Source: Kocuria rhizophila DC2201
GTDB taxonomy: Bacteria; Actinomycetota; Actinomycetes; Actinomycetales; Micrococcaceae
Reading direction: 5' to 3'
DNA: 64,000 nucleotides
Assembly: GCF_000010285.1 (NCBI RefSeq)
Contig: NC_010617.1
Location: 124,001 to 188,000 of the forward strand
The notes under the pieces are model-generated. The model made no database searches. It was not told the DNA's origin and saw nothing but the letters and a program-made list of their open reading frames with translations. Of this stretch, positions 8,256 through 15,311 are shown one piece after another. Position numbers and translations under genes: made by a program. Every line of letters begins with the position of its first letter. The first letter of the stretch is position 1.

Positions 8256-8567
8256 TCAAGCGGTCTGCCCGGAGCTGCGGGTGTCCCGGGCCACCTTGCG
8301 ATTGTGCAGGACTCCACACAGCATGGCCGGCGTCATGAACAGGACGATGAGCGCCACGTTCCAGTAGCCGATGGAATCGAAGAGCATGAGGGCGCTGAAC
8401 ACGATCAGGAAGACACCAAGAAATCGAAGAACATGGGTCCTTCCCGGGGTCTTCTGCGCTCTGCCCACCAGCATCGGCAAGCGCACACCCTTGTTGGCCG
8501 CGTTGAGTTCCACGGCCGCCCAGAAGTACAACGCCCCACCCAGGGCCATGACGATGAGCCACACCAT
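8256..8567 (-). CDS. Small membrane protein, unknown function
   Basis: A 103-residue protein with three predicted helices: MVWLIVMALGGALYFWAAV at the start, VLRFLGVFLIVFSALMLF, and NVALIVLFMTPAMLCGVL, ending in a polar tail. The ATG at 8567 is chosen because it starts the first helix. Base composition is a little lower in GC than the flanking genes. No family recognised. The 200 bases upstream to 8771 hold no other gene that I can support. Confidence 0.6.
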   Translation of the reverse strand: MVWLIVMALGGALYFWAAVELNAANKGVRLPMLVGRAQKTPGRTHVLRFLGVFLIVFSALMLFDSIGYWNVALIVLFMTPAMLCGVLHNRKVARDTRSSGQTA

Positions 8568-8771
8568 TGCCGATACCGCCTCGCGTTGTCGAACGTCGTG
8601 GTCGTCGTGCAGAGCCCACGACTGTACCCGTCGGCCGCGGGCCCACCCGTCAGGCGCGCCAGGGGGCAAATGCTGGCGCCGGTATTCGACCCCTGGTCAA
8701 AGGCGTCTGCGCGCGGTCCGGACGGCGAGCCGGGGGACGAGGAAGCTGGGTGGTGTCCTCGTGCGGGAAAG

Positions 8772-9140
8772 TCAGGCCGCGGCGACCGGGGCGGCGGCGA
8801 GGGCGGGTTCCGCCACCGAGTAGTCCAGGGTGGTGCGGGTGAACGAGGCGCCCAGGATGACCTCCAGGCCGGGGATGAGCTCGGTGGTGATCTCGTCCTT
8901 GATGCGCTGGTTCTCCGCGCTGGGGGTGAAGGCCAGGGTGACGGTGAGGTGGAGGTCGTCGAGGCCGCCCGTGATGGCGAAGTCCGCCGAGGCCACGGAG
9001 GGGTAAACCTGCACGCCGAGCGTGGCGGCGCGGGCCACCGAGGGCAGGGACACGCCGTCGAACGGGGTGTTCTGGGCAGATCCGAGATCGGTGACGGGCA
9101 CCACCGTGGTGTCCGGTGCCGGGTCCTGTGCGAGCAGCAT
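8772..9140 (-). CDS. Hypothetical protein divergent from a MarR regulator
   Basis: A 122-residue soluble protein beginning MLLAQDPAPDTTVVPVTDL and ending in an Ala/Pro-rich tail. Alternating hydrophobic patterns (FAITGGLDDLHLTVTLAFTP) suggest beta structure. No signal peptide or known motif is visible. It is transcribed away from the MarR gene at 9281 across a short intergenic region with a palindrome, so it is a likely MarR target. Function unknown. Confidence 0.6.
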   Translation of the reverse strand: MLLAQDPAPDTTVVPVTDLGSAQNTPFDGVSLPSVARAATLGVQVYPSVASADFAITGGLDDLHLTVTLAFTPSAENQRIKDEITTELIPGLEVILGASFTRTTLDYSVAEPALAAAPVAAA

Positions 9141-9202
9141 TGCAAGCCCTCCGCTCTTCCTGGAAGCAACTTTGCGGGAGCGGCAACAGGTTGATGGTCA
9201 AA

Positions 9203-9213
9203 CTAACTGTTAG
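9203..9213. promoter_or_regulatory. Palindrome, candidate MarR operator
   Basis: CTAAC-T-GTTAG, perfect 5-bp arms, within an AT-rich patch of the divergent region between the hypothetical gene (start 9140) and marR (start 9281). Location and symmetry fit a MarR operator; assignment is inference. Confidence 0.5.
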
Positions 9214-9280
9214 CTAATCTACAGGACTGTATGAGGACCACAGCAGCACACCGAACACGACGCGCCGGACGGGTGGGGCC

Positions 9281-9781
9281 ATGACGCAGGAATCTGCCGG
9301 TGCCAGGCACTTCTGGTACGACGACTCACCCGAGTCCGCGAGTGGCGTGGACGTCCTGAACCTGCTGCGCCGCTACCGGGACGCCGAGACGACCATGCGC
9401 TCGCGCGTGCGCGCGGACATGGACATGGGCGAGAAGGACATCCTGGCGCTGCGGTACCTGATCTCGGCGGACAAGGCGGGCACGGCTCTGCGCCAGAAGG
9501 ACGTGGCCGCGATGCTCGGGATCACCAACGCCTCCACGAGCGCCCTGGTGGACCGCCTGGTCCGCGACGGCTACGCCGAACGCATCCCCCACCCGGACGA
9601 CCGCCGGTCCGTGGCCGTGGTCCCCACCGAGCACGGCAAGGAAGAGGTCCGCACCACCCTGCGGGACATGCACGGTCGGATGATGGCCGTGGTCAACGAG
9701 ATGTCCGCGGCGGAGCGGGGTGTGGTAGCGGCCTTTCTGTGCCGGATGATCGAGGGCGTCACGCAACCGCCGGCCTCCTGA
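9281..9781 (+). CDS. MarR-family transcriptional regulator
   Basis: A 166-residue winged-helix protein. The DNA-binding segment is visible as LRQKDVAAMLGITNASTSALVDRLVRDGYAERIPHPDDRRSVAV split over residues about 73-115, with the wing DDRR typical of MarR. Flanking helices would form the dimer interface. It is divergent from the hypothetical gene at 8772-9140 with a palindrome between them, the usual layout for a MarR repressor and its ligand-response gene. A DtxR-family gene follows 35 bases downstream on the same strand. Confidence 0.88.
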   Translation: MTQESAGARHFWYDDSPESASGVDVLNLLRRYRDAETTMRSRVRADMDMGEKDILALRYLISADKAGTALRQKDVAAMLGITNASTSALVDRLVRDGYAERIPHPDDRRSVAVVPTEHGKEEVRTTLRDMHGRMMAVVNEMSAAERGVVAAFLCRMIEGVTQPPAS

Positions 9782-9816
9782 CGCGCCGGGTGCGGGGCTT
9801 TGTTAGTCTCCCCATC

Positions 9817-10503
9817 ATGTCGGTCGCGAAGCTCTCGGTCAGCCACCAGAACTACCTGAGGGCCATCTGGAACCTGGGGGAGTGGTCTGCGGAGCCCGTC
9901 AGTACCTCGGCGGTGGCCGCGAAGGTCGGTCTGCGACTGTCCACCGTCTCGGATGCGCTCAAGAAGCTCACGGAGCAGGGTCTCGTGGCGCACAGCCCGT
10001 ACGGCGCCATCGAGCTCACCGAGCAGGGCCGGGCGCTCGCGGTGGAGATGGTGCGCAGGCACCGGCTGATCGAGACCTTCCTGGTGGAGATGCTCGGCTA
10101 CCGCTGGGACCAGGTCCACGACGAGGCGGAGCACCTGGAGCACGCCGTCTCGGACTTCATGATCGACCGCCTGGACGACCTCCTGGGGCGCCCCTCGCGC
10201 GACCCGCACGGCGATCCGATCCCCGCCAAGGACGGCACCATCACCTCTCCCGACGCCGTCTCCCTCACCACCGTCCCGGACGGTTCCCGCGTGCGCGTGG
10301 AACGGATCTCGGACCGGGACTCGGGACTGCTGCGCTTCTTCGCCGAGCAGGGCATCGGCGTGGGGGTCCCCCTGGACATCCGCTCCGGCGGCCCCTACTC
10401 GGGCTCGGTCCAGGCCGTGCTGGACGACGGCGCTCGCAGCGTCCCCCTCGGGCAGACCGCCACCGACGCGGTCTGGGTCTCGCTGGGCGAGGTCGGTTCC
10501 TGA
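9817..10503 (+). CDS. DtxR/MntR-family metal-dependent regulator with FeoA-like domain
   Basis: A 228-residue protein: N-terminal winged helix (VSTSAVAAKVGLRLSTVSDALKKLTEQGLV), the helical metal-binding/dimerisation domain (RRHRLIETFLVEMLGY, DEAEHLEHAVSDFMIDRLDD) with the His/Glu metal ligands, and a C-terminal SH3/FeoA-like domain. Ligand pattern and the ABC-type metal importer 1.3 kb away suggest Mn(II) or Fe(II) sensing; I cannot decide which. TAGTCT at 9804-9809 ends seven bases before the ATG, so the mRNA is probably leaderless. The likely target operator is the palindrome at 14587-14612. Confidence 0.9.
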   Translation: MSVAKLSVSHQNYLRAIWNLGEWSAEPVSTSAVAAKVGLRLSTVSDALKKLTEQGLVAHSPYGAIELTEQGRALAVEMVRRHRLIETFLVEMLGYRWDQVHDEAEHLEHAVSDFMIDRLDDLLGRPSRDPHGDPIPAKDGTITSPDAVSLTTVPDGSRVRVERISDRDSGLLRFFAEQGIGVGVPLDIRSGGPYSGSVQAVLDDGARSVPLGQTATDAVWVSLGEVGS

Positions 10504-10615
10504 CAGGCCCGGGGCCGTCGAGGCGAGCCCGGCAAGCCCAACGACAGAGAGGGGTGCGAGGGCGGAGACTTTCTGTCCCGTGGCCCTCGGGCGCCACCCT
10601 GCGCCAGGCCGCGGG

Positions 10616-10969
10616 TCAGAGGATGCAGAACTCGTTGCCCTCGGGGTCCGCCATGACGGCCCAGCCCAGGTCGTGGCGGCGGTCGTCGACCATGACTGCC
10701 CCCAGTCGAAGTGCCCGCGCGACCTCCTCCTCCTGGGAGGCTCCCTGGGGAACGAGGTCCATGTGGGCCCGGTTCTTCACCTTCTTGGCGTCCGGGACCC
10801 GGAAGAAGAGCACGATGTAGCCGTCGGGGGTCACCAGGTAGCACTCGTCGGAGCCCGGGTGGTAGCAGTCGGGTTCGTGGATCGCCCAGTTCGTGAGCTC
10901 GCGCCAGAACTCGGCGACGGCGTGCGGGTCGATGGCGTCCCAGGTGGTGTGCGACAGGCGGAGCGACAT
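10616..10969 (-). CDS. VOC-family (glyoxalase-like) protein
   Basis: A 117-residue single VOC domain: starts MSLRLSHTTWDAIDPHAVAEFW, middle YIVLFFRVPDAKKVKNRAHMDLVP and end MADPEGNEFCIL, the last being the classic VOC C-terminal strand. Such proteins include dioxygenases, glyoxalases and drug-binding proteins; the substrate cannot be told. The ATG at 10969 is used. It is divergent from a CGNR-type regulator with an inverted repeat between them. Confidence 0.8.
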   Translation of the reverse strand: MSLRLSHTTWDAIDPHAVAEFWRELTNWAIHEPDCYHPGSDECYLVTPDGYIVLFFRVPDAKKVKNRAHMDLVPQGASQEEEVARALRLGAVMVDDRRHDLGWAVMADPEGNEFCIL

Positions 10970-11028
10970 GAGGGGACTCTTTTCTCGAGTGGTCGGCCGG
11001 TGCGTGGCTCTCACGGGTGAAATTGATG

Positions 11029-11068
11029 TTGCTTGTGAGAGTCAAACCCGGATCCCCCTCACATGCAA
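11029..11068. promoter_or_regulatory. Inverted repeat in the VOC/CGNR divergent region
   Basis: TTGCTTGTGAG (11029-11039) and CTCACATGCAA (11058-11068) match as an inverted repeat at 10 of 11 positions, 18 bases apart. It is suitably placed, about 30 bases before the CGNR-regulator start, to be an operator for both genes; inference. Confidence 0.45.
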
Positions 11069-11095
11069 GACTTGACCTGTCTGTGAGGAGGGTGC

Positions 11096-11710
11096 ATGGC
11101 GGCGTTCAGCCACATTTCGGGCGACCGGATGCTCGACCTGGTCAACACCGTGGAGTGGCGGCTCGGCGGCCCCGCGCGGGAGGAGGATCTGACCTCCTAC
11201 GACCGCGTGCTCACGTGGTGCCGGGAGTCCGGTCTGCTCGATGCGACGGAGCAGGAACAGCTCCGGGTTCTTGCCGGAGAGGATCCGTGCACCGCCGCCG
11301 CTGAACTGGATCGGGTCGTTGCGCTGCGCGAGCGGCTCTACGAGGCCCTGTTCCACGGTGACGAGCACGCCGCAGAGACCATTGCCACTGCCTTCCGGGA
11401 CACCCTGGGCCACTCCCACCTGTCCCGGCGCGGTGCGGGCTGGTGCTGGTCCGACAACGAGCTCACGCTGGCGACCGTCCGCCACCGCATCACGCGCGGC
11501 CTGGTGGAACTCATGAACCGGGACGACCTCGACCGCCTCCACCAGTGCGAGGACGCCACCTGCGGATGGGTCTACCTCGACACGTCCCCCCGGCGGAACC
11601 GGCGCTGGTGCGTCACGAGAGATTGCGGGGACCGGAACCGCTCCCGCGCCTACTACGCGCGGCAGCAGGAACGGAAGCGTGCCGCCCGGGCCAGGGGCCG
11701 GAGCTCATAG
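11096..11710 (+). CDS. CGNR zinc-finger / ABATE-domain regulator
   Basis: A 204-residue protein with an N-terminal ABATE (stress-response ligand) domain opening HISGDRMLDLVNTVEWR and a C-terminal zinc finger: CEDATCGWVYLD, then RRWCVTRDCGDRNRSRAYY. Four cysteines would bind zinc. The eponymous CGNR is here CGDR, a one-residue departure. Members are transcription regulators, often next to small-molecule enzymes; here the neighbour is a divergent VOC protein. GAGGAGG lies just upstream of the ATG at 11096. Confidence 0.85.
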   Translation: MAAFSHISGDRMLDLVNTVEWRLGGPAREEDLTSYDRVLTWCRESGLLDATEQEQLRVLAGEDPCTAAAELDRVVALRERLYEALFHGDEHAAETIATAFRDTLGHSHLSRRGAGWCWSDNELTLATVRHRITRGLVELMNRDDLDRLHQCEDATCGWVYLDTSPRRNRRWCVTRDCGDRNRSRAYYARQQERKRAARARGRSS

Positions 11711-11834
11711 CGCTGCCGCCCGGGCAACCTTGGCCCGGCGGGGATCGACGCCTGCCCGACGCGCGCACGCAGGTTCCGTGTGGCACGGGCAGGGCGCGGG
11801 ACGCTGCCGAGCCCCGCCCGGGCGCGGAGGCGAC

Positions 11835-12704
11835 CTACCCCGCCACCGCCCGCCGGCGACGTCGTGCCGCCAGTCTGCTGCCCAGCACCCCGTGCGCGGG
11901 GCTGAGCAGGTACGCGAGCGCGAAGGCAGCGGCGTGGACGAGCACTACCAGCCCGCCGGGGGAGGCGTTGAGCCAGTAGCTGAGGTAGATGCCCAGCACC
12001 GCGGACGTGGCCGAGACGCACGGCGCGATCACCAGCATGGCCCCGAACCGGTCGGTGAGCAGGTGCGCGGTGGCGCCCGGGATGATGAGCATGGCCACCA
12101 CGAGCACCACTCCCACCACCTGCAGGGCGGCCACCGAGGTGACCGCGAGCAGCCCCAGCAGCAGCCCGCCCAGGAACCTGGGGGAGAGCCCGATCGCGTG
12201 GGCGTGCTGGGGGTCGAACGCGTAGAGGGTGAGGTCCCGCCGCTTGAGCACCATCACCGCCAGCGCCACCACTGCCAGCGCGCAGATCTGCAGCTGCTCC
12301 GCTGCGGAGATGCCCAGCACGTTGCCGAAGATGATGTGGGTCAGGTTCGTCTGGCTGGGGGTGACCGAGATGAGCACCAGGCCCAGCGCGAACAGGGACG
12401 TGAACACGATCCCGATGGACGCGTCCTCCTTGACCCTGCTGGTCCCCCGCAGCCCGCCGATCAGCACCACGGCCAGCACGCCCGCGACCAGCGCCCCCAC
12501 GGTGAACGGGATACCCAGGATGTAGGCGAGCACCACGCCGGGCAGCACCGCGTGGGACACGGCGTCGCCCATGAGCGACCACCCCACGAGCACCAGCCAG
12601 CACGAGAGCACCGCGCACACGGACGCCGCCGCCACGGTGGTGACCAGCGCGCGCAGCATGAACTCGTACTCCAGTGGCTGGGTGAACAGCTCCAGGGCGC
12701 TCAT
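11835..12704 (-). CDS. Metal ABC transporter permease (ZnuB/MntB family)
   Basis: A 289-residue ABC-3 family permease with about eight helices, beginning MSALELFTQPLEYEFMLRALVTTV. The segment SWSLMGDAVSHAVLPGVVLAY is the family hallmark (GDAxSHAVLPG). The start codon overlaps the stop of the upstream ATPase gene (ATGA), so translation is coupled. It forms an importer for Mn(II), Zn(II) or Fe(II) with the ATPase and binding protein. It is the last gene of the operon and is convergent with the CGNR gene. Confidence 0.93.
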   Translation of the reverse strand: MSALELFTQPLEYEFMLRALVTTVAAASVCAVLSCWLVLVGWSLMGDAVSHAVLPGVVLAYILGIPFTVGALVAGVLAVVLIGGLRGTSRVKEDASIGIVFTSLFALGLVLISVTPSQTNLTHIIFGNVLGISAAEQLQICALAVVALAVMVLKRRDLTLYAFDPQHAHAIGLSPRFLGGLLLGLLAVTSVAALQVVGVVLVVAMLIIPGATAHLLTDRFGAMLVIAPCVSATSAVLGIYLSYWLNASPGGLVVLVHAAAFALAYLLSPAHGVLGSRLAARRRRRAVAG

Positions 12705-13648
12705 GCGCGGCCTCCTCGGTCCGGGGTGGGTGCGGCGGGTTTCGTCGCGGCGGCTCCGTTGCGCGGGGGCACGACGCCCCCCGGGGTCGTGACGGCGCCC
12801 GGCACCGGGGTGCCCCCCGCGGCAGGGCCCGGTGGCGGACCCTCGTGGGCCGCGCCCGCGGTGAGCGGCGTGCGGTCCGCGGGAGCGGCGCCGTCGTCCC
12901 CCGGGGACCGCGTGGAGGACGGGTCGGAGAGCACGTCCAGGCCGAACGCGCGCACGAGGTGCTCGGGTGCGAGCCCTTCCGCGACCGGCCCGTGGAAGAG
13001 CACGTGGCGGCGCAGCAGGACCACGCTCTCGGCGAGCTGCGGCAGTGCGTGCAGGTCGTGGGTGGCCACGACCACCGCGCAGCCCTGCGCGGCGAGCTCG
13101 TGCAGCAGCCGCACGATGGTGGCCTCGCTGCGCTTGTCCACGCCCGCGAACGGTTCGTCCAGGAGCAGGGTCCGCGCTCCCTGGGCGATCGCCCGCGCCA
13201 CGAACACGCGCTTGCGCTGCCCGCCGGACAGCCGCCCGATCTGCCGCCCGGCCAGCTCCGTGAGCTCCACCCGTTCCAGCGCGTCCGCCACGGCGGTCCG
13301 GTCCGCGGGACGCGCCCGCCGGGTGGGGCCCATGTGCCCGTAGCGCCCGGTCATGACCACGTCCCGCACGGACAGTGGGAACGTCCAGTCCACGTCTTCG
13401 CTCTGCGGCACGTACCCCACCACGCCCTGCTTCCGCGCGGTGCGGGGGTCCAGCCCGTCCAGCCGCACCTCGCCGGCCTCGAGCCGCACGGTGCCCATGA
13501 GCGCCTTGAACAGCGTGGATTTCCCGGAGCCGTTCATGCCCACCAGCCCGGTGACCTGCCCGTGGGCGATCTCCAGGTCCACGCCGTCCAGGGCGCGCAC
13601 GCGGCCGTAGTCGACGACGACGCCGCTCGCCCGGATCGCGGGCGTCAC
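12701..13648 (-). CDS. Metal ABC transporter ATP-binding protein
   Basis: A 315-residue ABC ATPase: Walker A GMNGSGKST, signature LSGGQRKRV, Walker B TLLLDEPFAGVD and switch histidine in VVVATHDLHAL. About 70 residues of Pro/Gly/Ala-rich sequence follow the domain and are not expected in the family (usual length near 240-260). Its start overlaps the binding-protein stop by four bases and its stop overlaps the permease start, so the three genes are one operon. Confidence 0.93.
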   Translation of the reverse strand: MTPAIRASGVVVDYGRVRALDGVDLEIAHGQVTGLVGMNGSGKSTLFKALMGTVRLEAGEVRLDGLDPRTARKQGVVGYVPQSEDVDWTFPLSVRDVVMTGRYGHMGPTRRARPADRTAVADALERVELTELAGRQIGRLSGGQRKRVFVARAIAQGARTLLLDEPFAGVDKRSEATIVRLLHELAAQGCAVVVATHDLHALPQLAESVVLLRRHVLFHGPVAEGLAPEHLVRAFGLDVLSDPSSTRSPGDDGAAPADRTPLTAGAAHEGPPPGPAAGGTPVPGAVTTPGGVVPPRNGAAATKPAAPTPDRGGRA

Positions 13649-14562
13649 CGCGCCCTCCCGGACAGGCCGTTGGCAATGGTGTCCGCGTCGTGGCGCAACA
13701 GGTCCAGGTAGGTGGGCACCGGGCCGTCCTGCTCCGAGAGGGAGTCCACGTAGAGGGTGCCGCCGTAGCGGGCGCCGGTGGCCTCCGCGACCTGCTGCAT
13801 GGGCTTGTCCGAGACGGTGGACTCGCAGAACACCGCGGGCACCCTGTGTCGGTCCACGAACTCGATGGCGGAGCTGACCTGCTGCGGGGTGGCCTCCTGC
13901 TCCGCGTTGACGGGCCAGATGTACTTCTCAGTGAGCCCGGTGTCCCGCGCCAGGTAGGAGAACGCGCCCTCGCACGTGACCAGCGCGCGCTCGTTGCGGG
14001 GCAGGGCCTCCAGCTTCCGGGTCAGGTCCGTGCCGATCGCGCGGATTTGTTCCTTGTACTTCTCCCCGTTGTCCCGGAACTGCTGGGCGTGCTCTCCGTC
14101 CAGCTCGCTGAGTGCGGTGACGATGTTGTCCACGTAGCGCTCGCCGTTGCGCGGGCTCATCCACGCGTGGGGGTTGGGGGTTCCGGGGGTGTCGGCGATG
14201 TCCAGGGGTTCCACGCCCTCGGAGACCACCCTGTGGGCCACGTTGGCTGAGGAGGTGAACTGCTCGAGCCACTGCTCCAGGTGCAGGCCGTTGTCCAGCA
14301 CCAGGTCCGCGCGGGAGGCCTTGGTGACATCCTGTGGAGTGGGTTCGTAGTCGTGGATCTCCGCGCCTGGCTTGGTGATGGACTCCACGCTCACGTGGTC
14401 ACCGGCCACCGCAGCGGTCATGTCCTGCAGCACCGTGAACGTAGTCAGCACGGTGGGCTTCTCGGAGCTGCCGCCGCCGGGCTCGGCCCCCGCGCAGCCT
14501 CCCAGCACCAGCACACCCGCGGCTGCGGTAGCCGCCACTGCCCATCCCGGACGACGTCCCAT
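13645..14562 (-). CDS. Metal-binding lipoprotein of an ABC transporter (TroA/MntC/ZnuA family)
   Basis: A 305-residue cluster A-1 binding protein. The N-terminus has a signal segment and lipobox ending LVLGGC, so it is anchored to the membrane outside the cell. Metal ligands fit the family: His in AEIHDYEPT, His in NPHAWMSP, Glu in VTCEGAFSYL and Asp in LYVDSLSEQDG. There is no His-rich loop as found in ZnuA, which favours Mn(II) or Fe(II) over Zn(II). It is the first gene of the operon, directly behind the operator palindrome at 14587-14612. Confidence 0.92.
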   Translation of the reverse strand: MGRRPGWAVAATAAAGVLVLGGCAGAEPGGGSSEKPTVLTTFTVLQDMTAAVAGDHVSVESITKPGAEIHDYEPTPQDVTKASRADLVLDNGLHLEQWLEQFTSSANVAHRVVSEGVEPLDIADTPGTPNPHAWMSPRNGERYVDNIVTALSELDGEHAQQFRDNGEKYKEQIRAIGTDLTRKLEALPRNERALVTCEGAFSYLARDTGLTEKYIWPVNAEQEATPQQVSSAIEFVDRHRVPAVFCESTVSDKPMQQVAEATGARYGGTLYVDSLSEQDGPVPTYLDLLRHDADTIANGLSGRAR

Positions 14563-14586
14563 CCCAATTCCTCGCTCCCGTGGATC

Positions 14587-14612
14587 CTAAAGTTCGGTGT
14601 ACCGAACTTTAG
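14587..14612. promoter_or_regulatory. Palindromic operator of the metal ABC operon
   Basis: Perfect 11-bp arms CTAAAGTTCGG and CCGAACTTTAG around TGTA, 25 bases upstream of the binding-protein start. A DtxR/MntR- or Fur/Zur-type repressor is expected here; the DtxR-family protein encoded at 9817-10503 is the nearest candidate. Confidence 0.75.
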
Positions 14613-14648
14613 ACCGGGGAGGTGGCCCGGGCAAGGAGCGACGCGGTC

Positions 14649-15122
14649 CTACCTCCCGGCGGGCATGACGGTCCCGGCGGCGGGCTGGGCGTCGAAGCGC
14701 ACGCCCCGCGGGTCCGGGGGCAGGGCGGCCATGATCAGCAGGGCGATGCTGCCCAGGAACGGCACGAGGATCAGCAGGTACAACCAGCCGGACAGGTTGC
14801 AGTCGTGCAGCCTGCGGACGTTCAGGGCGATGGTGAAAATGGTCAGAAGAAGGCCCACAACAAGAATTATCAAGGCCACGACGATCCCCAGGGCGCTGCC
14901 GAAGACACCGGTGTTCTCCAACCAGTTCTCGTTTTGGGCTTGGGCGAACTCCAGGGCGCCTGCGAACAGGAACGAGTACAGCGCGATCCACCAGTACTCG
15001 GAGCGGGAGGCTCTGCCGGAGAACTGGAACCCCTTGCGGAAGTAGTTGCCGATCGCCTTGATCGGACCCACCGGCTCGCCGGGCTGGGTGCCCCGGGCCG
15101 CGGGCTGGTACGGCATGGTCAT
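14649..15122 (-). CDS. DUF805-family membrane protein
   Basis: A 157-residue protein. After a polar N-terminus the DUF805 signature appears: KGFQFSGRASRSEYWWIALYSFLF, followed by three further hydrophobic segments and RRLHDCNLSGWLYLL, the conserved RLHD-x-x-SGW element. Function is unknown for the family. The start is the ATG at 15122 with AGGAGG upstream. It is divergent from the GH15 gene. Confidence 0.88.
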   Translation of the reverse strand: MTMPYQPAARGTQPGEPVGPIKAIGNYFRKGFQFSGRASRSEYWWIALYSFLFAGALEFAQAQNENWLENTGVFGSALGIVVALIILVVGLLLTIFTIALNVRRLHDCNLSGWLYLLILVPFLGSIALLIMAALPPDPRGVRFDAQPAAGTVMPAGR

Positions 15123-15311
15123 GGGTGCTGTCCTCCTGCATTGGTTGCGGCCCCGTCCATGCGGTTCGAGGGCCGCAGAGGGCCCTGGAACCGCTCGGCC
15201 GGAAACCAGTGAGCCATCCACCGTACCGAGGATTCATTCAGCCCACATCGGCCGCACGGCCAGTGTCCCGTGCGAGGTGAGCCGCCCGCGCGTTCGTGAG
15301 ATTCTGGGGGC

